A DNA stretch of 64,000 nt from NCBI GenBank assembly GCA_035578905.1, contig JAQJVL010000611.1:124001-188000 (forward strand), written 5' to 3'. A program made the position numbers and the translations under genes. This stretch comes from Stictocephala bisonia. Taxonomy: Eukaryota > Arthropoda > Insecta > Hemiptera > Membracidae. The notes under the pieces are model-generated. The model made no database searches and had not been told where the DNA came from. It worked only from the letters and a program-made list of their open reading frames with translations. Of this stretch, positions 46,601 through 52,299 are shown one piece after another (the stretch's first letter is position 1; every line of letters begins with the position of its first letter).

Positions 46601-48052
46601 AGTTGCATTCTGTTCTGTTGGAGTAGTGTTACCAGTTAAACAATTATTTTCCCTCCTTACAAGAACGTATTTCCCACTTTAACAAAATATTTCCTTTTAT
46701 TTAAAAAAAATAATGGTTTAAAAAATCAGCACTCAATCAGAAATGCTCTTGCCTACCGCCATTTGGGAAACCTTAGGTAGTAACAATGACAACACTCGTT
46801 TGGATCTACACTCATCATACTCATTTGCCTCTCATATTTGTTCATATCTTGAGGATCGGCATCTTAATAATGAATAATAATAATAAAAAACACTGTATAA
46901 GACTACTTATATTTTTTAATTCATTTTATTAAAACATGAATGATTCTATGTTTATTTGAGTAATATTTAGGCTAACTTCAGCACAACAGTACAAACCCAT
47001 ATGAACCAATTTTATTGTATTTTCAGAGATATGAGCTTGTGACCCTTTGCTTTTAAGACAAAAATCCTGTAACCACAAGGCTAGTAAGAGATCTACTTTG
47101 AATTTTTTCAACCTTTTGTAGTCTGGTTTGAGCATTATAAGCCTAGGATGCTATAGTAATCTATATTAAATGCCTAAATTATAAGCCTAAATAATATTAA
47201 ATGACATATGAGAAACATGTAATTACGCACTGTCTAATAAACTGACAAAATTCAAAAGCTTTGTCTGAAAAATGTGAAGAGTATAATATGAAGTAGCTAT
47301 ATATTTCCCTGAGAAATAGGTACTTTTCATTATGCATAAATCTGATTCTTTACCAAAATTAAATAGGTAAAGCCAATTTTACAGCTTGACATATTTCTGT
47401 TCAAAGCATATTATAAACGATCTTTTGAAGAATCTTTTTTTAATAATTCGATGTGTTTTGTATGTTGATCATACATTTGAAACTTGCTTGTCTCAACGGT
47501 GTTCATTTCTCGTCAAAACACACTAATAATATTATAAGTTGACGAAAGTAGGCCTTAGATAAATAAATGTATTTAGGCCTAATCACTAGCCGTTAAAGCC
47601 TAACTAATCCACTGATTAGTCGATAGCCTAGTTACAGGGCATAATGATTAACCTAAAGGACAAATTTTAAGTATCCTTACTAACTTAAAAAGAACTTCTT
47701 GGGCTAGGTTATCAGCTCGAACAGCATACTCATACAAAACCTATTTTAAAATAGGCCTAGGACTATTCTTGAACAAATATTTATTTACTTAAGATCTGAG
47801 AGCCAATGTTTACTAATCAAGTACCGTCATAAACTAGCATGAAATGTTTTTGAAGTCTAAACCTAGCCTTTGTATTGGACTAGCTGTAAATAAACTGCAG
47901 GCTTTAACTTAAGCCCTATTTCTGATTAAATGTACAGGATTTAATTTAATATAACTAGCCCTTCAAGTAAAATATTGCAAGACTTGGTAAGTAACTTACA
48001 TTACATTTAAATAATTACAAATACTTACTTCTTCTTGGGTCAGCTCACTCAT
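1614..48052 (-). CDS. UBE4B: UBE4B (Ufd2) ubiquitin E4/E3 ligase gene, 5' sixteen coding exons
   Basis: UBE4B is a U-box E3/E4 enzyme that extends ubiquitin chains on substrates and works with the p97/VCP ATPase. Sixteen minus-strand exons, each bounded by AG and GT and all phase-compatible, sum to 2,565 nt (855 codons). Landmarks: N-terminal IRRKRLARL (residues 9-17), acidic [16 protein letters not shown] (90-105), an N-terminal helical region, then Ufd2-core motifs such as [35 protein letters not shown] and [13 protein letters not shown]. The N-terminal IRRxRLARL block separates it from UBE4A. Human UBE4B isoforms are about 1,170-1,300 residues, so roughly the last 320 residues, including the U-box, lie left of position 1. 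The start was chosen because [17 protein letters not shown] lines up with the vertebrate N terminus. The gene carries much transposon DNA, all in introns; no exon is visibly broken. Confidence 0.95.
2208..2334 (-). CDS. UBE4B: UBE4B coding exon 15 (residues 785-827)
   Basis: Acceptor atttgtttcag, donor gttagtta; 127 nt, phase 1 in and 2 out. Encodes [20 protein letters not shown] and [11 protein letters not shown], matching vertebrate [19 protein letters not shown] and KSLWQNIAHH. Confidence 0.95.
3058..3335 (-). repeat. Dispersed repeat family R1, inverted copy
   Basis: The reverse complement shows the R1 landmarks in the same order: AACTGAGTTCGACTTAG, ACCTACAGCTATATG, TCAGTTAACTGACAAGCCTG, TTAAGAGGACTGAGCAT. 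The 61-codon plus-strand ORF here is a by-product of the repeat. Confidence 0.7.
3694..3929 (-). CDS. UBE4B: UBE4B coding exon 14 (residues 706-784)
   Basis: Acceptor tgttggtcag, donor gtaatta; 236 nt, phase 2 in and 1 out. Encodes [37 protein letters not shown], matching vertebrate IRNPYLVAKLVEVMFMTNPA and HPLSTKLLVPSLMKFYT. Confidence 0.95.
3930..5467 (-). other. UBE4B intron 13
   Basis: AT-rich intron between exons 13 and 14. No gene, RNA or clear transposon boundary recognised. Confidence 0.6.
5468..5694 (-). CDS. UBE4B: UBE4B coding exon 13 (residues 631-706)
   Basis: Acceptor ttaattttcag, donor gtaagta; 227 nt, phase 0 in and 2 out. Start of the strongly conserved Ufd2 core: [22 protein letters not shown] and [19 protein letters not shown], matching vertebrate [22 protein letters not shown] and VFAALPEFYVEDVAEFLFF. 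Confidence 0.95.
5695..8827 (-). other. UBE4B intron 12
   Basis: Mostly AT-rich unique-looking sequence with a 20-base A run near 7,350-7,370. The short ORFs around 7.2-7.7 kb are not gene-like. A repeat shared with 59.7-59.9 kb lies at 7,970-8,170. Confidence 0.6.
7970..8170 (+). repeat. Dispersed repeat R2, copy 1
   Basis: Shares with 59,780-59,925 a segment reading ATCC(A/T)TGAGGATTT, then CTCGACACACATT(C/T)AG(T/C)GCACTAT and GG(C/T)CTCTGTTT-like sequence. Boundaries and class are unknown. Confidence 0.5.
8828..8923 (-). CDS. UBE4B: UBE4B coding exon 12 (residues 599-630)
   Basis: Acceptor gttcgtttag, donor gtagatat; 96 nt, phase 0/0. Encodes [19 protein letters not shown] and [10 protein letters not shown], matching vertebrate VEDLKNNESQWKDSPLATR. 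Short exon supported by homology and phase. Confidence 0.9.
9620..10260 (-). pseudogene. Degraded non-LTR retrotransposon fragment (RT C-terminal part)
   Basis: Minus-strand translation of about 10,030-10,255 reads [17 protein letters not shown], then [20 protein letters not shown], the typical segment downstream of the RT domain in several insect LINE families. Further on (9,640-9,750) frame-shifted sequence reads [19 protein letters not shown], like the usual C-terminal CxC...HIVxECP motif. Stops and shifts show it is dead. It lies in UBE4B intron 11, same strand as the gene. Confidence 0.75.
10662..10807 (-). CDS. UBE4B: UBE4B coding exon 11 (residues 550-598)
   Basis: Acceptor tcttgatacag, donor gtaagatg; 146 nt, phase 1 in and 0 out. 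Encodes [20 protein letters not shown] and [17 protein letters not shown], matching vertebrate [20 protein letters not shown] and CRRYIRRLRAIRELNRT. Confidence 0.93.
11988..12108 (-). CDS. UBE4B: UBE4B coding exon 10 (residues 510-549)
   Basis: Acceptor tttgtatgtag, donor TTGA then gtaagtac; 121 nt, phase 0 in and 1 out. Encodes [16 protein letters not shown]...[18 protein letters not shown], matching vertebrate VDPTYIFHPR...ETRV...DWLTEL. A second donor 12 nt further on (G then gtaatagg, near 11,975) is in the same phase and would add four residues. The first is nearer consensus and gives the better family length. Confidence 0.9.
12672..13300 (+). repeat. Inverted minisatellite locus 2, left arm
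   Basis: Forward-oriented units (ACACGTACAGTGGTATTG, then a CCCACC-rich stretch) at 12,672-12,885, 12,990-13,075 and 13,263-13,300, separated by non-repeat sequence. The right arm at 13,545-13,866 is in the opposite orientation. Confidence 0.85.
13545..13866 (-). repeat. Inverted minisatellite locus 2, right arm
   Basis: About eight reverse-oriented units (GTACGTGTATGGGTGGGCGG and variants, about 36 bp each). ORFs on both strands here are repeat artefacts. Between the arms, 13,349 begins TTAACCCTAGATCGTGAATC, like the end of the piggyBac-like element at 34,995. Confidence 0.85.
14135..14323 (-). CDS. UBE4B: UBE4B coding exon 9 (residues 447-509)
   Basis: Acceptor ctttttcag, donor gtgagttt; 189 nt, phase 0/0. 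Encodes [20 protein letters not shown] and [18 protein letters not shown], matching vertebrate LFKILHSILLNGETREAAL and DGFMLNFLWVLQQLSTK. Confidence 0.95.
14324..15549 (-). other. UBE4B intron 8
   Basis: AT-rich intron with a short (AAT)/(AAAT) tract near 14,908-14,943. Nothing gene-like recognised. Confidence 0.6.
15550..15744 (-). CDS. UBE4B: UBE4B coding exon 8 (residues 382-446)
   Basis: Acceptor tctgtttacag, donor gtaagag; 195 nt, phase 0/0. Encodes [24 protein letters not shown] and [11 protein letters not shown], matching vertebrate [23 protein letters not shown] and VEKYFSGPA. Confidence 0.94.
16510..16905 (+). repeat. Dispersed repeat family R1, copy 2
   Basis: Second near full-length copy, alignable by eye with 1,036-1,440 over most of its length. 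Lies in UBE4B intron 7. Confidence 0.75.
17011..17250 (-). repeat. 30-bp minisatellite duplicating the UBE4B exon 7 donor
   Basis: Eight 30-bp units on an exact grid starting at 17,011. The unit nearest the exon straddles the exon 7/intron 7 junction, which splits CAA from gtacgt. On the minus strand each unit reads like [10 protein letters not shown] in the UBE4B frame, with no stop until about 16,954. Five intronic units keep GT at the junction position (GTACAA or GTACAT) and two have lost it. Only the genuine junction has G at donor position +5. Confidence 0.9.
17230..17391 (-). CDS. UBE4B: UBE4B coding exon 7 (residues 328-381)
   Basis: Acceptor ggttattgcag, donor CAA then gtacgt; 162 nt, phase 0/0. 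Encodes [15 protein letters not shown]...[14 protein letters not shown]...[10 protein letters not shown], matching vertebrate IFIPILQGL and PLMALGELCETKFG...HPVCNLV. The end was fixed by continuity with exon 8 (VQFLP, vertebrate LWLP). The frame stays open beyond the donor into a 30-bp minisatellite that copies the exon/intron junction (see repeat at 17,011-17,250). Confidence 0.9.
18256..18300 (+). repeat. Single degenerate unit of the intronic minisatellite
   Basis: Reads GGCATTGGCCCTTCCACCCA then tccatacatttacagtg, one diverged copy of the unit seen at loci 1-3. Confidence 0.5.
18773..19700 (+). CDS. Element B ORF, 5' part: APE-type endonuclease
   Basis: Nicks target DNA to prime reverse transcription. 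Endonuclease motifs in order: [20 protein letters not shown] (catalytic Glu), [25 protein letters not shown] (Asp/Asn), QIDHVLID and CGSDHNLVL (final Asp-His). All expected catalytic residues are visible. The ORF runs on past 19,700 into inserted element A and stops at 19,798, so the protein is cut off before its RT domain. Confidence 0.88.
19701..21586 (+). mobile_element. 5'-truncated RTE-like retrotransposon (element A) inside element B
   Basis: Lacks the endonuclease, starts just before the RT domain and ends in a (GAT)n tail. An 11-bp direct repeat AGATAAATTAA flanks it (19,690-19,700 and 21,587-21,597), a target site duplication as expected of target-primed reverse transcription. 5' truncation is typical of such insertions. 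Confidence 0.88.
19704..21572 (+). pseudogene. Element A reverse transcriptase, frameshifted
   Basis: Motifs: [75 protein letters not shown] (catalytic ADD). The first frame breaks near 20,808-20,815 in a G run and continues in another frame with [39 protein letters not shown] and [16 protein letters not shown]. One missing G would explain the break. The two parts overlap as ORFs 19,792-20,874 and 20,805-21,572. Confidence 0.85.
21598..23708 (+). CDS. Element B ORF, 3' part: reverse transcriptase
   Basis: RT motifs in order: [71 protein letters not shown] (catalytic ADD), [23 protein letters not shown]. The C terminus has [11 protein letters not shown] and [16 protein letters not shown], typical of RTE-like elements. 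No internal stop. The usual start Met at 21,609 is only apparent; the frame continues from the endonuclease half. Confidence 0.9.
25843..26900. repeat. Tandem array of ~212-226-bp units inside the hAT element
   Basis: Five copies start at about 25,847, 26,073, 26,299, 26,517 and 26,729, each opening with AAAATTCCTGCATGAAAT or one change from it, then a run containing CAATAATTATG and CTCGCCATATA. AT-rich and noncoding; it sits at the 3' side of the transposase remnant. Confidence 0.85.
26928..29191 (-). pseudogene. hAT-like transposase remnant, at least three frameshifts
   Basis: Begins [20 protein letters not shown], then [20 protein letters not shown] (zinc-finger-like start). The frame changes near 29,060, near 28,232 and near 27,125. 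Middle motifs: [20 protein letters not shown] (first acidic motif), [29 protein letters not shown]-terminal hAT dimerisation-like block: [21 protein letters not shown] Lys-rich coiled-coil tail follows ([18 protein letters not shown]). The assignment to hAT rests on the C-terminal block and the element ends. Confidence 0.78.
29462..29600 (+). repeat. tRNA-derived SINE-like fragment
   Basis: AGTAGCTAGCACTTGTGAC followed by GGTTTCAAAACC resembles degenerate A and B boxes. The downstream stretch (TTGTCCATAACTGGATG, then TTAAAAATGCCACTA) matches the SINE at 49,306-49,465. Heavily decayed. Confidence 0.45.
29621..31004. repeat. Long foldback repeat F1 (inverted ends)
   Basis: Begins GGTAACTATGCATTTTCTTG and ends with the complement of GGTAATTGTGCACTTTCTAT. 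The outer ~300 bp on each side are inverted copies (CGGAAAACCTG...AAAACCAACTTTTT against AAAAAGTTGG...GTTTTCCGCGG). Two direct copies of an internal block (ACTATTTTGGTCTATTACAA) lie at about 30,060 and 30,597. A related copy in single orientation lies at 48,538-49,190. Confidence 0.7.
31005..31400 (+). repeat. Partial copy of foldback repeat F1
   Basis: Shares ACTCAACAAAAATTCGTAAT, GTGTTTGGCCTC and AGTGAATTCGG-type sequence with 48,830-49,060, in the same orientation as that copy. It sits directly beside the foldback copy, so the cluster is a patchwork of the same family. Confidence 0.6.
32535..33818 (-). other. Left-over intron 6 sequence before exon 6
   Basis: AT-rich; a 16-base A run near 32,590 and a short R1-like tail at about 33,700-33,790 (TGACAATTGGCGTCTTACA). 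Nothing else recognised. Confidence 0.5.
33819..34049 (-). CDS. UBE4B: UBE4B coding exon 6 (residues 251-327)
   Basis: Acceptor tggtgtttcag, donor gtatgttttg; 231 nt, phase 0/0. Encodes [21 protein letters not shown] and [16 protein letters not shown], matching vertebrate LLSNIRSQCISHTALVLQ and LPYGFIQELVRTTHQ. Confidence 0.95.
34560..34678 (-). repeat. tRNA-derived SINE, minus strand
   Basis: Minus strand reads GATCATAGCTAAGGGGCCTA (A-box-like) and GGTTCGATTCCC (B box), about 40 bases apart, followed by a non-tRNA body. It does not fold as a full tRNA with an acceptor stem, so it is called a SINE head. Confidence 0.6.
34999..37424. mobile_element. piggyBac-like element with TTAACCCTAG ends
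   Basis: TTAA at 34,995-34,998 and 37,425-37,428, each followed inward by CCCTAG and then GTGA within a few bases (TTAACCCTAGATGGTGAG; reversed right end TTAACCCTAGTATGTGAATC). No transposase ORF; very AT-rich inside. Holds a foldback MITE at 36,181-36,433. A possible relative starts at 13,349. Confidence 0.7.
36181..36433. mobile_element. Foldback mariner-type MITE (253 bp, near-perfect hairpin)
   Basis: Starts CAGTACAAGTAAACATTAC and ends with the complement CAGTACAGGTAAACATCAC; TA flanks both ends (36,179-36,180; 36,434-36,435). The arms pair along almost the whole element, closing at CTTCCTCAGACCA / TGGTCTGAGGAA around a loop of about 15 bases (36,325-36,340). TA target duplication fits Tc1/mariner. 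Confidence 0.8.
38285..38524 (-). CDS. UBE4B: UBE4B coding exon 5 (residues 171-250)
   Basis: Acceptor ttttttgcag, donor gtttgttt; 240 nt, phase 0/0. Begins [11 protein letters not shown] (vertebrate DLIGQILMEVL), then a low-complexity Ser/Pro/Thr stretch, then [20 protein letters not shown]. The long linker of vertebrate UBE4B is much shorter here. Confidence 0.93.
38664..39030. mobile_element. piggyBac-like MITE with TTAACCCTTT ends
   Basis: TTAA at 38,660-38,663 and 39,031-39,034, each followed inward by CCCTTT. Near the left end three short imperfect repeats contain CCAACGTCC(A/G)ACT. About 370 bp; no ORF. A similar right end (GAGTGCAAAGGGTTAA) occurs at 24,166-24,181, but its left end was not found. 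Confidence 0.72.
39235..39345 (+). repeat. Dispersed repeat family R1, truncated copy
   Basis: Matches the 5' end of R1: AGATGAATGAGTGTAGTCAT, then AAGGTCAACTGTTCCTCAG and TATTTATTAATAGCC, then diverges. In UBE4B intron 4. Confidence 0.7.
40467..40637 (-). CDS. UBE4B: UBE4B coding exon 4 (residues 114-170)
   Basis: Acceptor attgttttag, donor gtaattctag; 171 nt, phase 0/0. Encodes [22 protein letters not shown], which corresponds to the vertebrate CKIFRVSW...VIFL segment. It was not an obvious ORF; found by exon-border phase and homology. Confidence 0.88.
41358..41622 (-). repeat. tRNA-derived SINE with poly(A) tail, minus strand
   Basis: Minus strand opens GCCGGTGGCCGAGTGGTCTA (A-box region) and has GGTTCGAATCC (B box) about 60 bases later, like a Leu/Ser-type tRNA. 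A ~150-bp body follows, and an A-rich tail is seen as the T tract at 41,358-41,400. Intact promoter boxes make it one of the younger repeats here. Confidence 0.8.
41803..41940 (+). repeat. Inverted minisatellite locus 3, left arm
   Basis: About four forward units (CACGTACAGTGTTATTGACC type), about 36 bp each, in UBE4B intron 3. Confidence 0.88.
41943..41973. repeat. Short perfect hairpin between the inverted arrays
   Basis: AAGATCTCCTC and GAGGAGATCTT form an 11-bp perfect stem with a 9-base loop. It lies between the opposed minisatellite arms and is followed by tandem ATTTTAATAAGAT-type repeats to 42,020. Confidence 0.85.
42031..42730 (-). repeat. Inverted minisatellite locus 3, right arm
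   Basis: About nineteen reverse-oriented units of 36-37 bp. A block of several units (about 180 bp, around 42,365-42,545) is repeated at about 42,525-42,690, so the array also has a higher-order duplication. Long ORFs on both strands are artefacts. Confidence 0.9.
42996..43174 (-). CDS. UBE4B: UBE4B coding exon 3 (residues 54-113)
   Basis: Acceptor ttttcatag, donor gtaagttat; 179 nt, phase 1 in and 0 out. Rich in Ser, Gln and acidic residues. Carries [16 protein letters not shown], almost identical to the vertebrate motif. VDVD within it matches the reported caspase-6/granzyme B cleavage site of human UFD2a. Confidence 0.93.
43175..44987 (-). other. UBE4B intron 2
   Basis: AT-rich intron. 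Holds a short (TA)n at 43,680-43,694 and a GC-richer patch at about 44,640-44,825 unlike its neighbours. The 100-codon plus-strand ORF there lacks recognisable domains and is not called. Confidence 0.55.
44988..45123 (-). CDS. UBE4B: UBE4B coding exon 2 (residues 9-53)
   Basis: Starts after ctgttacag and ends before gtaatttac; 136 nt, phase 0 in and 1 out. Encodes [13 protein letters not shown], the conserved UBE4B N-terminal block, then a Ser/Pro/Asn-rich linker ending [10 protein letters not shown]. Confidence 0.93.
45315..45465 (+). repeat. tRNA-derived SINE, plus strand
   Basis: GGTGGCTCAGTGGCTAAGGC (A box) and GGTTCAAATCCCC (B box) 37 bases apart, then a short body ending in an A-rich tract. 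No acceptor-stem pairing for a true tRNA was evident. Confidence 0.75.
45466..48028 (-). other. UBE4B intron 1, remainder
   Basis: AT-rich intron. A LINE-3'-end-like stretch (CACTACAATAAAGGCTTTTT) lies near 46,368-46,388 and a reverse R1 tail at 46,800-46,875. No other feature recognised. Confidence 0.55.
48029..48052 (-). CDS. UBE4B: UBE4B coding exon 1 (residues 1-8)
   Basis: Encodes MSELTQEE and ends at a strong donor (GAA, then gtaagtat), phase 0. It joins exon 2 to give [17 protein letters not shown]. Too short to detect as an ORF; called from homology and the donor. Confidence 0.88.
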
Positions 48053-48125
48053 GTTCGTTGAAAGGAGAAACTCGTTTCTAATGTTCAGCCAGGTCACAAA
48101 AGAGGAATTGCTTCTGTCCAAGATC
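48053..48125 (-). other. UBE4B 5' UTR (extent uncertain)
   Basis: Sequence just upstream of the ATG. The ATG frame is open back to a TAG at about 48,125, where the minus strand also reads ttgattttag, a possible splice acceptor. The leader may therefore begin in a separate upstream noncoding exon, or transcription may start nearby. The sequence alone does not decide. Confidence 0.4.
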
Positions 48126-48319
48126 TAAAATCAACAATTAAACGAAAGGGAAGCACCAATGAGGAAATAAAGTTTTAGAAAATCCACCTTATAAGCACGT
48201 CAAAATTAATTCTTCTGCCATTTAAGTAAAATGATTGTTCAATTTTAGATAACTTTAGTTAGTTTAGTTGTCACTTGAAATTTTCAATGTTTGGGAAACT
48301 TTCTTGTTCCTGAATACAG

Positions 48320-48327
48320 TGACGTCA
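48320..48327. promoter_or_regulatory. Palindromic CRE-like site upstream of UBE4B
   Basis: A perfect TGACGTCA lies about 270 bp upstream of the UBE4B start codon. This octamer is the consensus CREB/ATF site. Promoter use is inferred from position only; no TATA box or initiator was recognised. Confidence 0.25.
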
Positions 48328-48537
48328 AGCACAGCTGAGCTGATAGTTATATGTAATCATGATAAAGTACTTTTCTTTGTCTTCCTCTCTCCTCAACTTT
48401 GGTTGGCAAACATGTAGCTAAGTAGTTAAATAAACCCAGTCATGTATGTAGTTGTTAGATGAGTACCATTAGAAATTTTTCTTAAGGTGATAAATCAAGT
48501 TTCATTTAGAAAACATAGATCTAGCATTAGTAAAAAT

Positions 48538-49190
48538 GGTAATTATGCACTTTCTTGCCACGTCTGAAAATATGATTTCTTGATGAAAAAGTGGTGAAAT
48601 ATTAGTTTATATCTCTTGAGGACATTGATTTCATCCGCAGAAAACTCGGTTTTTACCAAAAATTTGACAAACTAGTTTTTTATCTGGTGGTAAAAAAAAA
48701 ACAACTTTTTTAAAATCATTACTTTTTGACAATTTTTTTCATATCACGTGGTTTGTTATGCTGAACACAAATATATAATTGGTTTTGAAGTAAAATTATC
48801 AACCCGAAAAATGCATTTAAACTGACCTAACCTAACTTATCCTAGTTGTCTACATACTCAACAAAAATTCGTAATTTGTGTTAAATTCGAGTGTTTGGCC
48901 TCCGTGATGGCCTTCCGGCGGGAATGTAGGTGAATTCGGTTTTCGTGATTAATAGTTGTATATAATGATCGATATGGCCGATAGTCGCGATTCGCCGCGA
49001 AAGTAGTTTTTCCGTTATATCTTGAGAAATAATTTGTATTCAGATTTGTATTCAGCGCAAAAAATACTTCAAAATAAAAAAGATGATTAAAATACCATTT
49101 TAATTAACGGAAATATGACAGAAATACTAAAAGTTGTGACATTGGGTTTTTCGAATTTGTTGGTACAGCCAATTCTAGACTCTTATCAAG
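48538..49190 (+). repeat. Foldback repeat family F1, single-orientation copy
   Basis: Begins GGTAATTATGCACTTTCTTG and carries TTATATCTCTTGAGG, GTGTTTGGCCTCCGTGATGG, CGCGATTCGCCGCGAAAG and TTTTTCCGTTATATCTTGAG, matching parts of 29,621-31,400. Noncoding. Lies about 0.5 kb upstream of the UBE4B start. Confidence 0.7.
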
Positions 49191-49305
49191 CAAAATTTTG
49201 TTTGGTGACAAAAAACTGCATAAATAACGTAAAAATGTTTGCTTTATTAGATAAACATGCAAAGTCAATAAACAATGATAATTTAAAATATATTAAATTT
49301 TAAAC

Positions 49306-49465
49306 AGGCTGCTTACTAGCCTAGTGGTTAGCGTTTCTGCTTCCAATACAGGGTTGTCACAGGTTCAAATCCCGAAGGTTCACTTAAATTTTCTATAAGG
49401 GTTTGGACCGTTGTCCCTCAACAACGTATGAATATAAAGTTAAAAATGCCACTGGCGTAGACAGT
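49306..49465 (+). repeat. tRNA-derived SINE, plus strand
   Basis: ACTAGCCTAGTGGTTAGCG (A box) and GGTTCAAATCCC (B box), then GTTGTCCCTCAACAACG and TTAAAAATGCCACTGG. The tail matches the decayed copy at 29,462-29,600. Confidence 0.72.
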
Positions 49466-50739
49466 ACAAAAAATGTATTCTAAGCATAGTGCTACTAATT
49501 TAAAAATAGAGATAATATAAAATAAATCGCCAATCAATTCTATTTTCAGAAACATACTTAACAGTTATTCAAAGAGAAAAAACATATCCCATTAATGTAA
49601 AAGCTAAAATTTAAATAAGACAAAAATATTAAAGTTTTGCTAGAGAAAAAAATTCATATGCATACTTCCTATTATTCATAATTTACATATACCTCTCACT
49701 TGTCAATGACCTGACGCTTTGTTTTATCCCATCCTCCCATATACTTACTATATTATTCATTTAGATTGAACCTAATTAGAAACAAGTGAATATCAACGCA
49801 GTGTAAAAACAAAATATTATAGTGACCTGTTTCAGTAAAACAACAGTTATTCTAAAACCAGAGAGAGGCTCACAAAGGAATGTAAGAATCGTGCTTTGTA
49901 AGGAATGTAAGAAGGAATGTAAGAAGGTAATGCGTGATCTGTGGCCTCAATTTGTTATTTCCTTGATTATTAAACAGAAAAGTGCTTTTCATTGATATGT
50001 CAACCTCAACTGTACTCATCATACCATGCTAGATATCAACTTAAAGGGTCATATTGGTACCTAATGAGACTAGACAGAATTCCAGGTTAACTAAAAGGAG
50101 TGACATTTAAAAGTATTGCTATAACTAAGAAAATTAGCCTATATTGGCATGAGTCTATGCGTAGACCTGAGTTGTCAAAGTAACCAATAGACAGATATGA
50201 ATTAAAATAGCCGGGAAAATAATCACATAAATACGTGATTATTATTTAATCATGTTTTAAAATTAATTATCAATACAATTAATAATAATTTAAAGAACAA
50301 AACAAACTCGTACAGCTCATTTTAGTTATTTTTACACAATTTTTATGAAACTAAGAGGTATATAACAAATTCAATTGTTCTATTTTATGACTTATGTTTT
50401 TTTAAATATTAAATTTAAGTTTAAATAATTAATTTAAAAAAGTACCGGAATTTTAACCAGTTTTCAATTGGCATCAACTTTATTCTTTTATTATTCAAAA
50501 CCCCGTCAATGTATTGATTTGATATTTTAATACGTTGACAGACAAATTTTATATATTTTTATAAATTTTAGGATTTTAACTTTTTCAGAAAAAAAGTTCT
50601 TATCAATTTATTGAAACAACATTTTCTTTTCTTCTAAAGGACGTAAAATTAATTGATTGGTTACGTAATTCTTATGAAGTGTATACCGTAGTTAATGTAA
50701 GGCTTCTCCCCCAGACCCCCATTGATAGCTTAGCAAAAT
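49466..50739. other. Intergenic AT-rich sequence
   Basis: No gene or repeat boundary recognised. A short local triplication of GGAATGTAAGAA occurs at 49,876-49,926. Confidence 0.5.
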
Positions 50740-51870
50740 GATCACGAGCTACCAAAATGAGTTAGAGTCTACCCAAGATTCGTGTCTGAAAAAGATACAC
50801 GCGTGATTATCAAAGTGTACTCATTCAATGCAAATGGCTAAGTAAGTTAACGATTCCTCAAGTTAATCAGGGATGGTTGCTTAAAATGATCACATGCTAC
50901 CAAGTAAATAGGTCAGTAACTACTCAAGTTGATCTTGGGTGGCCAACGAAGTTCATCACGACCTACCAAAGTTGATCAGTGGCTACCGAAGTTGATCACG
51001 GGCCACTACGTAAAATGATAACAGATTACCAAAGTATTCAATGGCTAAACAAGTATATTGCTCTCAAAACCCCTATAAAGGTATCAGAGATTAGGAATCA
51101 TTTTAAGGTATGATTTCTAAAAACGTTGTATATTATTAAATTTCTTTTCAACAAACTGCATGATAATCTACTAAACAATAATATTAGAACTTCTTACGTT
51201 AGGTATACAGCTAAATATTTTAGAGCTGTCAGAATTTGAGCCACGGGATGCTGCACAAGTTAATCTATGATGATCAAGGATTAGCCAAGTAGATCAGTGG
51301 CTACCCAAATTGATCAGTGGCTACCAAAGTTGATCACAGTTGTCTGCTTAGGCAATGACTTCATAAACGATAAATTATCATTATCAAGGATCCAGATAAG
51401 TCAGTGCACTAAAATAATTGATCATTGCCTGCCCAAATTGATCATGAGGGCTTATTAAAGTAAGTCAGTAACTATCAACGATTATTAAGGATGTATACAG
51501 AAATAAATTATTAAAAGTCCATATATTGACAATCGGTGTCTTACTGATGAATAATAAAAATAACGAAGATAATCTGGATATAATGTTTACTGAGGCTATC
51601 TGTGTAAGGTGAAAAAAATAGACGGTTTTCGATTTGAAATTGGTCACAGTTGGTACCCATGATGATCACAGTTGGCACCCAAGCTAATCACGGTTGCCAC
51701 CCCAGTTAATCATGGATGGCTATCCAAGTCGATCACGGTTGGCCACAAAAGTTGACCAGGGAGGCTACTCAAGTTTATCATGGGCGCTACTATAGGTGTT
51801 AACGAGTAGCTACCCAGGTTAATCATGAGGGCTACCCATTTTGATCAAGGGGGCTACCAAAGTGGATTCA
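50740..51870 (+). repeat. Degenerate short-unit array (GATCA / GGCTACC)
   Basis: Dozens of imperfect units with GGCTACC(A/C)AAGTTGATCA as the common theme, about 20-25 bp each, in clusters (50,740-51,050; 51,230-51,450; 51,650-51,870) split by non-repeat AT-rich sequence. Too diverged for a clean consensus. Confidence 0.75.
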
Positions 51871-51954
51871 ATTCAAAGGGATTGAATTGAATAAAGGGGG
51901 ATTCAATAAAGGGGGACAATTCAAGAATATCGTGGGGGCCGTATAAGTGGTTGA

Positions 51955-52130
51955 CGGTCGGCTAATCTAGTAGGTTCTAGGTAGGTTCTGGTTTTGAAAC
52001 CAGTGTTTGGGAGTTCAATCCTCCCTAGTAGGTGCTGATGATTTTGAATATCCGAAATACAGTGACTACTGATAGACAAACACCACTCATTGAAAGCTTA
52101 TACTTGATGAAGTTTTTTTAAGTATTAAAA
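51955..52130 (+). repeat. Possible decayed SINE next to the hAT insertion
   Basis: GGCTAATCTAGTAGGTTCTA and GGGAGTTCAATCCTCC resemble worn A and B boxes. Weak call. Confidence 0.35.
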
Positions 52131-52299
52131 CACCAATGGCCAGTGGCGTAGCCAGGGGGAGCCTGGGGGGCCCAGGCCCCCCCCCGAAATTTCGGGACCA
52201 AAATGTATTTATATTTTTAACCAGGATAGGAAAATAAAATAATAGTTGATATTTATAATACAACAATCAGTACTATGCATTCAATCGAAGGTCCTCTAC

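Noticed and set aside
49306..49381. Functional tRNA gene (also 45,315 and 41,540-41,620)
   Set aside because: A and B boxes are present, but acceptor-stem pairing and a clean 3' end are not; a SINE-type body follows.
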